The notes: a model not told the origin generated them from the letters alone. Positions 54,313-64,000 are shown, counted from the stretch's first letter. The stretch is DNA of 64,000 nt from Prevotella sp. (GCA_022775105.1 JALFIX010000018.1:1-64000), one strand, 5' to 3'. Numbers and translations: made by a program.

Positions 54313-55311
54313 TTATAAATTCCCAAGCAACAACTCCACAAATTCCTGCTTCCTGAGATTGAGTATCGCCTCGTCGAGATTGTCGGGCAGTGCCTGCTGC
54401 AGGGCCTCGGCATCGAGCATTGTCCCGCGCAGGGGCTTGAGTATCATGGCATCCACGTCGCCCACTATGAAATAGTCGCCGAGCATAGCCACACTGCGTA
54501 TCTCGCCGTTCTTCAGCTCCAGGCGTATCTCGAAGTCGCCCACGTTGTCAATCCTGCCCTTGCGGGTGATGGTGTATTTGGGATTGTTGCCATAGATAAA
54601 CTCGTCGGTCAGGTATTCACGTTCGATTTCCTCAATGCCACGCACGTCATCCTCAGTGAGACGGATCTCGCCATCGCAGAGATTGTCGCGCACGAACTGC
54701 TTGAACTGCTCGATGTCCATCGTGGTGTAGTCCTTCAGCAGGGCAATGCGCTGCCTCACGCTCTCCACGCCCTTGCTCACGAGTTTCTCGTCGCTCGGGG
54801 TGATGGCTCCCACCATGTTCTCCATGTTGGTGTCGTATAGCATGGTGCCATGCACTATGCTTCGCCCTGAGCCGCGCTGTCCCCGCCGCGAGACATGATA
54901 GAAGGCATTGCCCGACACCTTGCGGTCGCCAATCATCACGTCGTTGCGCCCGCTGGCCTTGGCATCCACGCCCATCTTGCGCAGCACGAGCACCACCATA
55001 TTAATATATCTATTGAAAGTGAATCCCACTGCCTCGTCCTTGGTGATATACGAGAACATGATGTTGCTCATGTCGGCATACACGCATCCGCCTCCGCTCT
55101 TGCGGCGATATGTCTTGATGCCGCGCTGTCGGCAGAACGGTACGTTCACCTCATTTTCTATCAACTGGTTGCGACCGAAGATAACACTCGGTTCCACCTG
55201 CCACATAAAAAAGCTGTCCTGCTCGTCTATGTGGTATGCAACATATTCTTCCATGGCGAGGTAGAAAGACAGTCTTCTGGTCTTCTCCTCAGGCAGTGCG
55301 ATATACTTCAT
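54313..55311 (-). CDS. lplA: Lipoate-protein ligase A
   Basis: The 332-residue enzyme has the catalytic-domain signature RRKSGGGCVYADMSNIMFS and GDRKVSGNAFYHVSRRG, where the lysine in DRKVSGNA is the conserved lipoyl-AMP lysine. A C-terminal accessory domain begins around residue 230. It activates free lipoate with ATP and attaches it to acceptor lysines, here most likely GcvH. It is the first gene of the glycine cleavage operon, directly behind the promoter at 55350-55381, so lipoylation and the complex are made together. Confidence 0.92.
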   Translation of the reverse strand: MKYIALPEEKTRRLSFYLAMEEYVAYHIDEQDSFFMWQVEPSVIFGRNQLIENEVNVPFCRQRGIKTYRRKSGGGCVYADMSNIMFSYITKDEAVGFTFNRYINMVVLVLRKMGVDAKASGRNDVMIGDRKVSGNAFYHVSRRGQRGSGRSIVHGTMLYDTNMENMVGAITPSDEKLVSKGVESVRQRIALLKDYTTMDIEQFKQFVRDNLCDGEIRLTEDDVRGIEEIEREYLTDEFIYGNNPKYTITRKGRIDNVGDFEIRLELKNGEIRSVAMLGDYFIVGDVDAMILKPLRGTMLDAEALQQALPDNLDEAILNLRKQEFVELLLGNL

Positions 55312-55349
55312 TCCAACATTCTTTGGTCTGTGTTTTATGAATTATGATG

Positions 55350-55381
55350 CAAATTTATAAAGAAAATATTTATCTACCAAA
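55350..55381 (-). promoter_or_regulatory. Promoter of the glycine cleavage operon
   Basis: On the minus strand: TTTG, 20 bp, TAAATTTG, ending 38 bp before the lplA ATG. I saw no glycine-riboswitch-like sequence in the short leader. Confidence 0.7.
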
Positions 55382-55425
55382 TATTCTGAGGAAAAAGTTG
55401 CTAAATTAAGTGAATACACAAAAGA

Positions 55426-55511
55426 GAATAGCGAATAATCAGGCAATAGAAGTGATTTTGCCTGTAATTATTCGCTATTCGCTTGTATAAAAAGGGGGTG
55501 ACTGAAGTCAC
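55426..55511 (-). terminator. Terminator region behind manA
   Basis: A large hairpin (arms 55426-55446 and 55458-55480, about 20 bp with a 2-nt bulge) lies beyond the manA stop. The small palindrome GTGACTGAAGTCAC (55498-55511) sits between it and the stop. Confidence 0.65.
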
Positions 55512-55515
55512 ACGT

Positions 55516-56478
55516 TTAAACAAATGTTTCGAGGAACTTGACAGTGCCGCTCACCTTCACCGTGTCGGTGGTTGCAGGCAGAAGCACGGTCTCGCCTTCG
55601 CGGAATGAACAAGTAGTGCCACAGGAGATGAGGATCTCGCCCTCTCCCTTCAATGCTATGAGAATGACGAAGGAGTCGAGTTCAGAATAGTCGAGCGTCA
55701 TGGGCTCGGTGAGGTCATACACCGCAGTGGTGAACAATGGGCATGACACGAGCTGGGTTGCCTCGTTCTTGGCGGGAGTGTAGTCAGTGCGGTAGTCATC
55801 GAGCACGGTGTAGTCGATGGCCTCGGCAGCCTCGCGGGTGTGCAACTCACGGTAGTTGCCGTCCTTGTCCTTGCGCTTGTAGTCGTAGATACGGTATGTC
55901 ACGTCGCTCGTCTGCTGTATCTCGGCGATGAACGAACCGCTACAGATGGCGTGGATGCGCCCTGCGGGGATAAAGAAGCAGTCGCCGCTCTTGACCTTGT
56001 AGTTGCCGAGTGCGTCGCATATAGTGTCGTCCTCCACCATACGGGAGTATTCCCCGGGAGTGATTTTCTTCTTCAGTCCCACCTTCAGCGAGGCATCCTC
56101 GTCGGAATCCATCACATACCACATCTCGGTCTTTCCCATAGGCTTGCCCTGGCGATGAGCCGTCTCGTCGTCAGGATGCACCTGGATGGACAGGTCCTGG
56201 CGGGCGTCGATGAACTTGATGAGAAGCGGAAACCTGTCGCCGAACCTCCTGTAGTTGTCCTCGCCCACGAGTTTCTCCTTCATCTCAGCAAGCAGTTCGT
56301 TGAGCTTCCGCCCCTTGAACTCGCCTTCAGAGACAACCGATTCATTGCCGGGAACACCCGACACTTCCCAACTCTCACCCACATTGTCCAAGTCGGTCTG
56401 CAGGTGCTTGAATGTTACAATTTTGCTGCCGCCCCAAATAGTCTGCTTCAGCAGCGGCTCGAATTTTAATACTTCCAT
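55516..56478 (-). CDS. manA: Mannose-6-phosphate isomerase, class I
   Basis: Interconverts mannose-6-P and fructose-6-P in the cytoplasm. The 320 residues fit the short bacterial type I isomerases. The zinc-binding QVHPDDETA and KTEMWYV motifs and the downstream GRIHAICSG cupin motif are present. It is the last gene of a dxs-trkA-trkH-manA run, with 46 bp after trkH, and the hairpin at 55426-55480 follows. The functional link to potassium uptake genes is not obvious. Confidence 0.92.
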   Translation of the reverse strand: MEVLKFEPLLKQTIWGGSKIVTFKHLQTDLDNVGESWEVSGVPGNESVVSEGEFKGRKLNELLAEMKEKLVGEDNYRRFGDRFPLLIKFIDARQDLSIQVHPDDETAHRQGKPMGKTEMWYVMDSDEDASLKVGLKKKITPGEYSRMVEDDTICDALGNYKVKSGDCFFIPAGRIHAICSGSFIAEIQQTSDVTYRIYDYKRKDKDGNYRELHTREAAEAIDYTVLDDYRTDYTPAKNEATQLVSCPLFTTAVYDLTEPMTLDYSELDSFVILIALKGEGEILISCGTTCSFREGETVLLPATTDTVKVSGTVKFLETFV

Positions 56479-56524
56479 ACTAATATAACTACGTTTGGTA
56501 TCTGGTTTTTACTTAACTTCCCTA

Positions 56525-57982
56525 TCAATTATCCTTCCAAAACGCCGGGGTGAAGAGCAGGAGGACGGTCATTATCTCAAGACGGCCCATGAGCATCAGG
56601 AGCGAGGTGATCCACTTGACCACTTCGGGAAGCGTGTTCCACGACATCACCGGACCTATCTCGGTGCCAAGTGTGGGACCCACGTTGCTCACGCAGCTCA
56701 GCGCGATGGTTATGGCGTTTGTGTTGTCAACACCCACGGAAATCATTATCGTTGCCGAAACGACGCTCATCAGCACAAACACCGATAGAAACGACAGCAG
56801 CGACGGCAACTTGGACTGCGGCACGGTCTGACCGTTGATTTTCACAGGCAACACCGCATTGGGATGCAGTATGCGGCGGAACTCATTGCGGATGACCTTC
56901 AGGATCATGACTCCGCGTATGCACTTGAATCCGCCGCTCGTGCTGCCCGCACAGGCTCCGATGAACATGCAGCAGCCTAACACTACCCACGTGATGTGGG
57001 GCCACTGGCCGGCATCGTCGTTGAAGAGTCCTGTGGTGGTGATGAACGACACCACCTGGAAGAGCGCACTGCGGAACGCCTGCTCAAACTCATAGCCGCG
57101 GGTGGTGATGAGAAGCGACATAATCCACACCGTGGCAACAGTGACCACGCCGATATACAGGCGAAACTCGGAGTTGCGGCAGAGGTCGAGTATCTTGCCC
57201 TTGAACACCGACATATAGAGCATCATGAAGTTGATGCCCGAAAGAAACTGGAACAGTATGCCGAGGTATTCGATGAGCGGCGAATGGAAATGCAGAAGCG
57301 AGTCGTTGTGAGGGGCAAAACCGCCCGTGGCTGTGGTGGTCATCGAGTAGTTAATACAGTCAAACAACCCCATGCCTGCCGCCCAAAAAGACACGGCGCA
57401 AGCCACTGTCAGCACGAGATATATGCTCCAAATCCACTTGGCACTGGTGGAGAGACGGGGATGCAGCTTTGACTTGATGGGTCCTGTGGCCTCGGCGGCG
57501 AACACCTTCATGCTTCCGCCCACTATCGACGGAAGCACGGCGATGGTGAAGAACACTATTCCCAATCCGCCTATCCACTGGGTCATCGTGCGCCAGAAGA
57601 GTATGCCGTGGGGCAGGTGCTCCACATCGTCGAGGATGGACGCACCGGTGGTGGTGAATCCCGACATCGTCTCGAAATAGGCATTGGTGACATCGGGAAT
57701 GAAGCCGCCAATGAGGAAGGGGAACATGCCGAAGATACTGAACACCACCCATGCCGCGGTGACCACGAGATAAGCGTCGCGGCGCGACAGGTTGTTGTCG
57801 GAGTCACGTCCCACAAACCGCGCTATCAGTCCGCCCATCGTGGTGAGCAGCGTGGAGGCAAGAAACGAGAATGAGTCATCCTCGCCGTACCATATCGACA
57901 CGGCAAGGCATATCAAAAGGAAACCGGCCTCGATGAACAGCAACTGGCCAATGATGCGAAACAATAACCTGTAGTTAATCAT
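56525..57982 (-). CDS. trkH: Potassium uptake protein TrkH
   Basis: The 485-residue membrane protein has about ten TM segments plus re-entrant pore loops in four repeats. The selectivity-filter segments are seen as SGFTTTGASIL, TTATGGFAPHN, FITTTGLFND and SNVGPTLGT. It imports K+ together with the TrkA ring. trkA lies directly upstream with an 18-bp gap, and the pair is a complete Trk system. Confidence 0.94.
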   Translation of the reverse strand: MINYRLLFRIIGQLLFIEAGFLLICLAVSIWYGEDDSFSFLASTLLTTMGGLIARFVGRDSDNNLSRRDAYLVVTAAWVVFSIFGMFPFLIGGFIPDVTNAYFETMSGFTTTGASILDDVEHLPHGILFWRTMTQWIGGLGIVFFTIAVLPSIVGGSMKVFAAEATGPIKSKLHPRLSTSAKWIWSIYLVLTVACAVSFWAAGMGLFDCINYSMTTTATGGFAPHNDSLLHFHSPLIEYLGILFQFLSGINFMMLYMSVFKGKILDLCRNSEFRLYIGVVTVATVWIMSLLITTRGYEFEQAFRSALFQVVSFITTTGLFNDDAGQWPHITWVVLGCCMFIGACAGSTSGGFKCIRGVMILKVIRNEFRRILHPNAVLPVKINGQTVPQSKLPSLLSFLSVFVLMSVVSATIMISVGVDNTNAITIALSCVSNVGPTLGTEIGPVMSWNTLPEVVKWITSLLMLMGRLEIMTVLLLFTPAFWKDN

Positions 57983-58000
57983 AAAACAATATTTACTGAT

Positions 58001-59371
58001 TCACCCAAGAAAATCAAACAGATGGTGGGGTTTGAAGAACTTCTCCACCTTCTTCATGTCCTGCTCATGGCTGAACACCATCACCGAGTCGCCTGCCTGG
58101 ATGCGCGAGTTACCGTTGACGAGCATACCCTCGCCATTGCGCACCAGTCCGCCGATAGCCACCCCGAAGGGCAGTCCAAGGTCCTTCACCGCCTTCTTGG
58201 TCACGGGTGAACCCTCGGCGGCGGTGAACTCCGCCACGTCGCTGTCAACGAGCATCAATGAGCGCATGTTGCTCACGTCGGCATCGAGCATCATCTGGTA
58301 GATATGGCTTGCGGCGATGGTCTTCTTGTTGATGATAGTACCGATGTCCAGTCCCTCTGCCATACTCACATAGTCGAGGTTTTCCACCAAGGCTATGGTC
58401 TTTCTCACCCCTAACCTCTTGGCAGTGAGACAGGCGAGGATATTGGCCTCGGCATTGTCGGTGAGGGCCACGAAGGCCTGGGTGTTGCGTATGCCCTCCT
58501 CAACGAGCAGTCCCACGTCGCGTCCGTCACCGTGAATCACCATGCAGTCGGTGTCGCTCAGCAGGTAGTTGAGACGCTCGCAGCGTTTCTCGTCCATCTC
58601 GATGATTTTCACGTTCATGTAGTCGGGCACGGTGAGTGCGGTTCTCACGGTGGTCTTTCCTCCGCCCATGATAATCACGTTCTTCACGTCGGCATAGTGC
58701 TCCTTGCCCACTATTTTGCGTATGTATGGGATATATTCCTTGGCGGTCATGAAATAGGCGAAGTCTGCGTTGTGGAGTTCGTCGTTACCGCCGGGGATGA
58801 TGGTTTCTCCTCCTCGTTTTATAGCCACTATATGGTAGGGGTCGTCGGGACCGCAAAGCTGCTTTAGTGGCTGGTTGAGTATCTCGCAGGTATCTCGCAG
58901 CTTAATCCCGAGCATCACGAGTGCACCGTCGTGCAAGTCCCACCGCTGTCTCACCCAACTGAGTTTCAGACCGTTGATGATGTCGGCGGCTGCAAGCACT
59001 TCGGGATAGATGAGCGAGTCGATGCCCAACTTCTCGAAGAAAGGCTTGAGCTTAGGGTCGAGATACTCATAGTTGTCTATTCGCGCCACGGTCTTCTTTG
59101 CCCCTATGCCGTGGGCGATGATACATGCGTTCATGTTGCGGCTCTCGTCGGGCGTGACACCCACGAAGAGGTCGGCGTTCTTCACTCCCGCCGTCTCCAG
59201 GTCCTTGATGCTCGTGGGCGAGCCTTGCATGGTCATTATGTCATAGTCACTGTCCAGCCCCTCCAAGCGGCTGCCGTCCTCGTCCATCAGCGTACAGTCC
59301 TGATGTTCCTTCGACAGCAGTTTGGCAAGATGTGTGCCAACGGCTCCGGCTCCTCCAATAACGATCTTCAT
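58001..59371 (-). CDS. trkA: Trk potassium uptake system regulator TrkA
   Basis: The 456-residue cytoplasmic protein has two RCK units, each with a Rossmann NAD-binding fold (MKIVIGGAGAVGTHLAKLL at the start; KNVIIMGGGKTTVRTAL in the middle). Each is followed by a TrkA-C domain. It binds NAD(H)/ATP and gates TrkH. The first glycine motif is GGAGAVG; the second (MGGGKTTVRTA) is degenerate compared with GxGxxG. The gene lies 13 bp downstream of dxs. Confidence 0.94.
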   Translation of the reverse strand: MKIVIGGAGAVGTHLAKLLSKEHQDCTLMDEDGSRLEGLDSDYDIMTMQGSPTSIKDLETAGVKNADLFVGVTPDESRNMNACIIAHGIGAKKTVARIDNYEYLDPKLKPFFEKLGIDSLIYPEVLAAADIINGLKLSWVRQRWDLHDGALVMLGIKLRDTCEILNQPLKQLCGPDDPYHIVAIKRGGETIIPGGNDELHNADFAYFMTAKEYIPYIRKIVGKEHYADVKNVIIMGGGKTTVRTALTVPDYMNVKIIEMDEKRCERLNYLLSDTDCMVIHGDGRDVGLLVEEGIRNTQAFVALTDNAEANILACLTAKRLGVRKTIALVENLDYVSMAEGLDIGTIINKKTIAASHIYQMMLDADVSNMRSLMLVDSDVAEFTAAEGSPVTKKAVKDLGLPFGVAIGGLVRNGEGMLVNGNSRIQAGDSVMVFSHEQDMKKVEKFFKPHHLFDFLG

Positions 59372-59384
59372 TTCCTTTTACACC

Positions 59385-61295
59385 TTATTTATATATAGTA
59401 TCGACTATCGTCTCATTGTCCATTCCGATTATCTCGCGCAACTGGGCTATAGTGCCGTGCTCCACGAAATGGTCGGGCATACCGATGCGCTTCACCTTGG
59501 CCTGATAACCATGGTCCTGAAGCCACTCCGTCACCGCCGAACCGAATCCGCCGTTGCGCGCCCCGTCTTCCACGGTCACTATCTCCTTGAACTTACTGCC
59601 TATCTCGGTGAGCAACTTCCCGTCGAGCGGCTTCACAAACCGCATGTCATAATGGGCGGCGGTCTTTCTGCGTATTCCGTCCTTCTCAGCCTCGGCGATG
59701 GCGGCAGCCACGTCGTTGCCTATGGGACCGAGAGTAAGCACGGCCACGTCGTCACCGTCCTTGAGCTTGCGTCCCATTCCCGGTTCAATCCTCTCCAACG
59801 GGCATTGCCACTCGTCCTTCACCCCGCATCCGCGCGGATAGCGGATTACCCACGGGCCCATACCGTCCAACTGGGCGGTGAACATCATCCGCCGGAGTTC
59901 CCACTCGTCCATGGGCGAACAGATGGTCAGGTTGGGCACAGGGCGCAGGGCTGCAATGTCGAACGCACCGTGGTGCGTGGGTCCGTCCTCGCCCACAAGT
60001 CCCGCCCTGTCGAAGCAGAACACCACATGCAGGTTGAGTATCGCCACGTCGTGGATGATATTGTCGTATGCCCTTTGGGCGAATGCACTGTATATGTTGC
60101 AGAAAGGCACGAGCCCCTCCTTTGCCAGTCCTCCGGCGAAGGTGGCGGCATGTCCCTCGGCTATGCCCACGTCGAATGTCCTCTCGGGCATCTCCTTCAT
60201 CATGATGTTGAGCGAGCAGCCCGAAGGCATTGCGGGAGTGATGCCCACTATCTTGGGATTCTGCTTGGCCAGTTCGAGTATGGTGCGTCCGAACACCACT
60301 TGGTATTTCAGCGGCTGTCCCGGCTTGTGCTCCAGTATGCGCTCACCCGTATCCACGTCGAACTTGCCCGGAGCGTGCCATATCTGCGGGGTTTTCTCGG
60401 CAGGGGCATATCCCTTGCCCTTCACCGTGTGCAGGTGCAGTAACTTGGGGCCTGACATATTCTTCAGCTGGCGCAGTATTCTCACCAGTTCGTATATGTT
60501 ATGCCCGTCGAAAGGTCCGAAATACCGTATGTTCAGTCCCTCGAAGATGTTCTGCTGATGGCTGATTGCCGACTTCAGGGCATTGCTCAGCCGCATGAGT
60601 CCCTTGCGGCGGTCTTCCTCCAGGTAGCCCCTCGAGTGAAGCCATTTTGATGCCTTGAAGCGCAGTGCGTTGTAGGTCTCGTTGGTGTTAAGTCCAAGCA
60701 GATATTGCTTCATGCCCCCAACACTGCGGTCAATCGACATGTTGTTGTCGTTGAGTATGATGAGCATGTCGTTGGGATATTGCGACACGTTGTTAAGCCC
60801 CTCGAAGGCGAGACCGCCGCTCATTGCGCCGTCGCCGATGACGGCAACCACGTGGCGCTTGCGGTCGCTTCCGCTCTCGGCTGAAATCTTGTTGGCAACA
60901 GCCATGCCGAGGGCTGCGGATATGGAGTTGCTGGCATGACCGCACTCGAATGTGTCATACTCGCTCTCCTCAGGCGAGGGGAATGGCCTCACGCCGTGCA
61001 GCTTGCGGTTGGTTGAGAACTTGTCGCGCCTGCCCGTAAGTATCTTGTGGCCGTAAGCCTGGTGTCCCACGTCCCATACGATTCTGTCCTCCGGCGTGTC
61101 GTAAACGTAATGCAGTGCCACGGTCAGCTCCACCACTCCAAGACTGGAGGCGAGATGTCCGGGGTTCACCGACAGTTCGTTGACGATGTCTTCCCTCAGT
61201 TGTTTGCACACTTCCGGCAGCTTGTCAACCGGCAGTTTCCTGAGGTCGTCGGGGTAGTTAATCTTGCCAAGAAGGCTCATATCATTTGTTTCCAA
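59385..61295 (-). CDS. dxs: 1-deoxy-D-xylulose-5-phosphate synthase
   Basis: First and flux-controlling enzyme of the MEP pathway; condenses pyruvate and glyceraldehyde-3-P with thiamine diphosphate. The 636 residues are full length. Landmarks: [17 protein letters not shown], the ThDP motif [16 protein letters not shown], and the transketolase-like central part with [12 protein letters not shown]. The C-terminal domain ends in PDHFVEHG. The frame may instead start at [10 protein letters not shown], 5 codons later. A -7 box TATCTTTG is at 61322-61329. IspH, the last enzyme of the same pathway, is at 0.9-1.7 kb. Confidence 0.95.
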   Translation of the reverse strand: METNDMSLLGKINYPDDLRKLPVDKLPEVCKQLREDIVNELSVNPGHLASSLGVVELTVALHYVYDTPEDRIVWDVGHQAYGHKILTGRRDKFSTNRKLHGVRPFPSPEESEYDTFECGHASNSISAALGMAVANKISAESGSDRKRHVVAVIGDGAMSGGLAFEGLNNVSQYPNDMLIILNDNNMSIDRSVGGMKQYLLGLNTNETYNALRFKASKWLHSRGYLEEDRRKGLMRLSNALKSAISHQQNIFEGLNIRYFGPFDGHNIYELVRILRQLKNMSGPKLLHLHTVKGKGYAPAEKTPQIWHAPGKFDVDTGERILEHKPGQPLKYQVVFGRTILELAKQNPKIVGITPAMPSGCSLNIMMKEMPERTFDVGIAEGHAATFAGGLAKEGLVPFCNIYSAFAQRAYDNIIHDVAILNLHVVFCFDRAGLVGEDGPTHHGAFDIAALRPVPNLTICSPMDEWELRRMMFTAQLDGMGPWVIRYPRGCGVKDEWQCPLERIEPGMGRKLKDGDDVAVLTLGPIGNDVAAAIAEAEKDGIRRKTAAHYDMRFVKPLDGKLLTEIGSKFKEIVTVEDGARNGGFGSAVTEWLQDHGYQAKVKRIGMPDHFVEHGTIAQLREIIGMDNETIVDTIYK

Positions 61296-61383
61296 AATAT
61301 CTATCTTTAGTATTCAAAGTGCAAAGATACATCTTTTATTTTAAATAATCGAATATATTGGCAAATATTTGAAAAAAAAATGT

Positions 61384-63402
61384 TTATTTCGTGATTATGG
61401 CAGCCCATCCGCCTCCCGATGCAAGATGTATGTCGAGTTTGTCGCCCGCCTTCACTTTTTGCATTGTATGGCTATAGTCGGTGGCTTCCTTCCCGGCGTT
61501 TACACCATCGGCAAAGACATCTGCCTCGTATGTTCCCTCGCCGAGGAATGACAGGTCGATAGTGAGGTCGCGCGCTGTCCAGTCGGTCATCGCCGCCACA
61601 TACCATGTGTTGCCCTTGCGCCTTGCCACCGCGGTGTATTCGCCCATGCGTCCGTCGATTGCCACCGTCTCGTCATACACGGTGGGTATGCGGGCGATGA
61701 AGTCGGTGCACTCCTGTTCGCGCTCATATTTTGTGGGACTGTCGGCAAGCATCTGTAGCGGTGCCTCGAATGTGGCGTACATGGCCATCTGGTGCACCCT
61801 CGTTCCCTGGCTCATGGGGTGGTCGTTGTTGCCGAAGAAGTTGTCGCGGTGTGCGTTGTCCATGGCTCCGGGGGTATAGTCCATCGGGCCTGTCAACATT
61901 CTCAGATATGGTATTGTCACGTCATATCGCGGCTGGTTGTGCAGCGGTCCGTCGCCCACTCGCGGTTCCCACTTCGAGTTCTCCAGTCCCTTTACTCCCT
62001 CGAAGTTGAGGATATTGGGATATGCCCGCTGTATGCCTGAGGGTTTGAGTCCGTGATAGTCGAGCAGCAGGTGATGGCGTGCGGCACTCTCGGCTATTTT
62101 GTATGCCGATACAATCACCTCCTGGTCGTCGCGGTCGAAGAAATCCACCTTGAATCCCTTTATCCCCATGTCGGCGTAGCGTTTCATCACTGCATCTGTC
62201 AGGGCTATGTCGTTCTGCGGGTTACTGCCGATGAGGTTGCGCCAGCTCGACCATAGTATGATGCCCACTCCCCTGCGCTGTCCGTAGGCGATGAGGGTTT
62301 CGAGGTCGATGTCGGGATTCAGGTCGTCGGTGAGCGACTCGCCTCCGCTCCATCCCTCGTCGATGATGATGTATTCGAGGTTGTTCTTGGCGGCGAAGTC
62401 GATATAATACTTATATGTTGGCGTGTTCATTCCCGACTTGAAATCCACGCCCGTGATGTTGGTGTTGTTCCACCAGTCCCAAGCCACCTTTCCCGGCTTT
62501 ATCCACGACGTGTCGGCTATCCTGCACTTCGGGGCAAGCAACTGCGCCACGTCCGAGTTCATTATCTCCCTGTCTTCCTTAGCCACCACCACGGCTCGCC
62601 ACGGCAATGCCTGCCCTTTATTGATTCGGGCGATATAGCCAGCCCTCTTCGTCGGTACGAGATTAAGCCTTGCATATCCGCCTATCTCGCTCTCTATGGG
62701 ATATGGTGCAAACTGTGCCCTGAGCGAGTTGCCCTCGCCCTTCACGAGCATCATCCCGGGATAATCTTCCACTCCTGCGTCCATAACCACTGCCCTACCC
62801 ACTGCGGGCACTGTCACTGCCATAGGAGTGATGGAAAGAGAGTCGTCGAACATCTCAGAGAGGCATTGCTCGTCGTAGTATGACTCAAAGCTGTAGCACC
62901 AACGCTCACCGCCACGGTTATCGTTGACGTATGGCACAAATGCCTCGCAGTCAGAGGGAAACCGGAACTCGGCTGTCTCACGATCCACCGTAGCTGCCTT
63001 CTTAACTCCCGAAAGGATCCTGTAGGCTGCGAATCCGTCATACGCCCTCAGTTCCACCTTGGCTCCCGTCTTGAAGGATAGTGTCACAGTGTTGTATCTG
63101 TCTCTTATCTCGCTGCGCTTGGCGTAGAACACGTTTTCGGTCTTATCCACTGCTGTCATTTTCGACGCACTGGCCTTGCCAGCAATAACCTCCTTTCCGC
63201 CAATGGTTATGCCCACTGCCGAGGGTTCGGTCACGGTCATTCCGTCGTAGTCGATGCTCCACGTCATACCGCCACTACATTCTGCGGTCACCTTCAGCCT
63301 TCCGTCGGGTGATGTCACTATAGTCTTGATGCTATTGTCAGCTGCCCATGCCGCATTTGCGGTCATCACAAGGGCGATTACGGTTTTTATTATTCTCTTC
63401 AT
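61384..63402 (-). CDS. Glycoside hydrolase family 97 protein
   Basis: The 672-residue exported enzyme has a signal peptide (IIKTVIALVMTANAAWA) and an N-terminal beta-sandwich (about 20-280). A (beta/alpha)8 barrel follows with PGKVAWDWWNNTNITG, EYIIIDEGWSGGE and GIKGFKVDFFDRDDQ, then FEGVKGLENSKWEP, and a C-terminal beta domain. GH97 members are alpha-glucosidases (SusB-like, inverting) or alpha-galactosidases (retaining). The aspartate-bearing VDFFDRDDQ strand hints at the retaining branch, but I cannot settle the specificity. It stands alone with no susC/D pair in view. A promoter-like TTG, 18 bp, TACCTTTG is at 63448-63476. Confidence 0.88.
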   Translation of the reverse strand: MKRIIKTVIALVMTANAAWAADNSIKTIVTSPDGRLKVTAECSGGMTWSIDYDGMTVTEPSAVGITIGGKEVIAGKASASKMTAVDKTENVFYAKRSEIRDRYNTVTLSFKTGAKVELRAYDGFAAYRILSGVKKAATVDRETAEFRFPSDCEAFVPYVNDNRGGERWCYSFESYYDEQCLSEMFDDSLSITPMAVTVPAVGRAVVMDAGVEDYPGMMLVKGEGNSLRAQFAPYPIESEIGGYARLNLVPTKRAGYIARINKGQALPWRAVVVAKEDREIMNSDVAQLLAPKCRIADTSWIKPGKVAWDWWNNTNITGVDFKSGMNTPTYKYYIDFAAKNNLEYIIIDEGWSGGESLTDDLNPDIDLETLIAYGQRRGVGIILWSSWRNLIGSNPQNDIALTDAVMKRYADMGIKGFKVDFFDRDDQEVIVSAYKIAESAARHHLLLDYHGLKPSGIQRAYPNILNFEGVKGLENSKWEPRVGDGPLHNQPRYDVTIPYLRMLTGPMDYTPGAMDNAHRDNFFGNNDHPMSQGTRVHQMAMYATFEAPLQMLADSPTKYEREQECTDFIARIPTVYDETVAIDGRMGEYTAVARRKGNTWYVAAMTDWTARDLTIDLSFLGEGTYEADVFADGVNAGKEATDYSHTMQKVKAGDKLDIHLASGGGWAAIITK

Positions 63403-63699
63403 GTTACGTGTTATAAGTTATTGCAATAATAAGTTGAAATTTCGGTGCAAAGGTAACATAAAAAAACGAAAAACAATATGTTTTCATGGCGTTTATACTA
63501 ATTTAACGCTTATATTATTTCTTTTGAAAACATATAAGTTCGCTCTTGGAATAATAGGACACATAGTCGATTGAACGTGTTTCAACCGTACAGGTCGAAA
63601 AAAGCGGAAAGTGATACAAGTTTTTCGGCGAAACGCTTGTTTATATCAAAGAATTATGTTATCTTTGTGCGCAAAATTGCGAAACAATAATCAGAAACA
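63403..63699. other. Intergenic region between GH97 and sbcD
   Basis: About 300 bp without a gene. It holds two divergent promoters: the GH97 one at 63448-63476 (minus) and the sbcD one at 63637-63667 (TTG, 20 bp, TATCTTTG). The rest is AT-rich with no clear repeat. Confidence 0.6.
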
Positions 63700-64000
63700 A
63701 TGAAAATAATTCATACAAGCGACTGGCACTTGGGACACGTGCTATACAACTATCAGCGCGAGGAGGAACAGCGCGCCATGCTCGACCAAATGGTGGAAGC
63801 AGTCGGGAAGTACATGCCCGATGCATTCGTCATATCGGGCGACGTGTATGACTCGGTTCAGCCTACCGCCTCGGTGCAGACAATGCTCACGGAGGCACTC
63901 GTGAGAATACACAATGCCCATCCGGAGATGCTCATCGTGTGTATCGCCGGCAATCACGACAGCGGCAGCCGCCACACCATATTCCGCACACCATGGAGGG
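63700..64000 (+). CDS. sbcD: Exonuclease SbcCD subunit D, 3' partial
   Basis: The window ends after 100 codons. The Mre11-type metallophosphatase motifs appear in order: IIHTSDWHLGH (motif I, D8 and H10), ISGDVYD (motif II) and AGNHDSGSRH (motif III). With SbcC it opens hairpins and resects DNA ends. The start at 63700 is supported by the promoter ending at 63667. Confidence 0.93.
   Translation, partial: MKIIHTSDWHLGHVLYNYQREEEQRAMLDQMVEAVGKYMPDAFVISGDVYDSVQPTASVQTMLTEALVRIHNAHPEMLIVCIAGNHDSGSRHTIFRTPWR

Noticed and set aside
53184-54356. A 390-codon plus-strand frame opposite gcvT
   Set aside because: It is antisense to a well-supported GcvT and has the His/Leu/Val-rich composition of a mirror frame.
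55312-55349. Glycine riboswitch in front of the glycine cleavage operon
   Set aside because: The leader between promoter and lplA is only about 30 nt, too short for the aptamer.

Overview
The window is about 64 kb of a Bacteroidota chromosome, most likely Prevotella or a close relative. Reasons: promoters repeatedly fit the Bacteroidota pattern TTG-N18..20-TAnnTTTG; the families present (GH97, DUF3244, DUF4221, DUF5053, NVEALA-type peptide, 36-bp type II-C CRISPR repeats) are typical of that phylum; and glycine dehydrogenase is split into two subunits. The genus is inferred, since no rRNA gene is present.

Layout. 1-7.3 kb: meaB (cut by the window edge) and ispH, a convergent DUF1846 gene, tRNA-Val, a TrpB2-type tryptophan synthase beta chain, and pepT. 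6.6-15.2 kb: a minus-strand block guaB - two parvulin chaperones - OstA/LptA-like protein - mutL - small outer-membrane protein, ending at a bidirectional terminator. 15.4-31.7 kb: about 16 kb of tightly packed minus-strand genes: DUF3244 protein, transglutaminase-like lipoprotein, CxxC lipoprotein, NVEALA-type cysteine-rich peptide, DUF4221-like lipoprotein, signal peptidase I, O-antigen-ligase-like membrane protein with TPRs, TolC-like channel, membrane fusion protein and two RND pumps. 31.9-34.5 kb: a membrane-anchored TPR/HTH regulator and a lipoprotein gene whose upstream region duplicates the one in front of the DUF3244 gene. 34.5-37.9 kb: a decayed stretch with palindromes, an Rpn-nuclease tail, a truncated Fic gene and an EamA transporter.

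37.9-45.1 kb: a complete type II-C CRISPR-Cas locus. It has 31 repeats, a leader with its own promoter, cas2, cas1, cas9, and a divergent tracrRNA that I could pair with the repeat base by base. 45.3-48.2 kb: phage debris (small phage protein, truncated tape-measure gene, DUF5053 gene, two broken frames) next to tRNA-Pro. 48.3-55.4 kb: a full glycine cleavage operon, lplA-gcvT-gcvH-gcvPA-gcvPB-lpdA. 55.5-61.3 kb: dxs-trkA-trkH-manA. 61.4-64 kb: a GH97 glycosidase and the start of sbcD.

How it fits together. The most interesting unit is the 15.4-34.5 kb region. A small six-cysteine exported peptide sits among a dedicated signal peptidase, a thiol-active-looking lipoprotein, a transglutaminase-like lipoprotein and a complete tripartite export pump. 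A membrane-bound regulator and two near-identical control regions lie next to it. I propose, as inference only, that this is a peptide maturation and export system. The CRISPR locus is of a known type, but it is complete and looks active.
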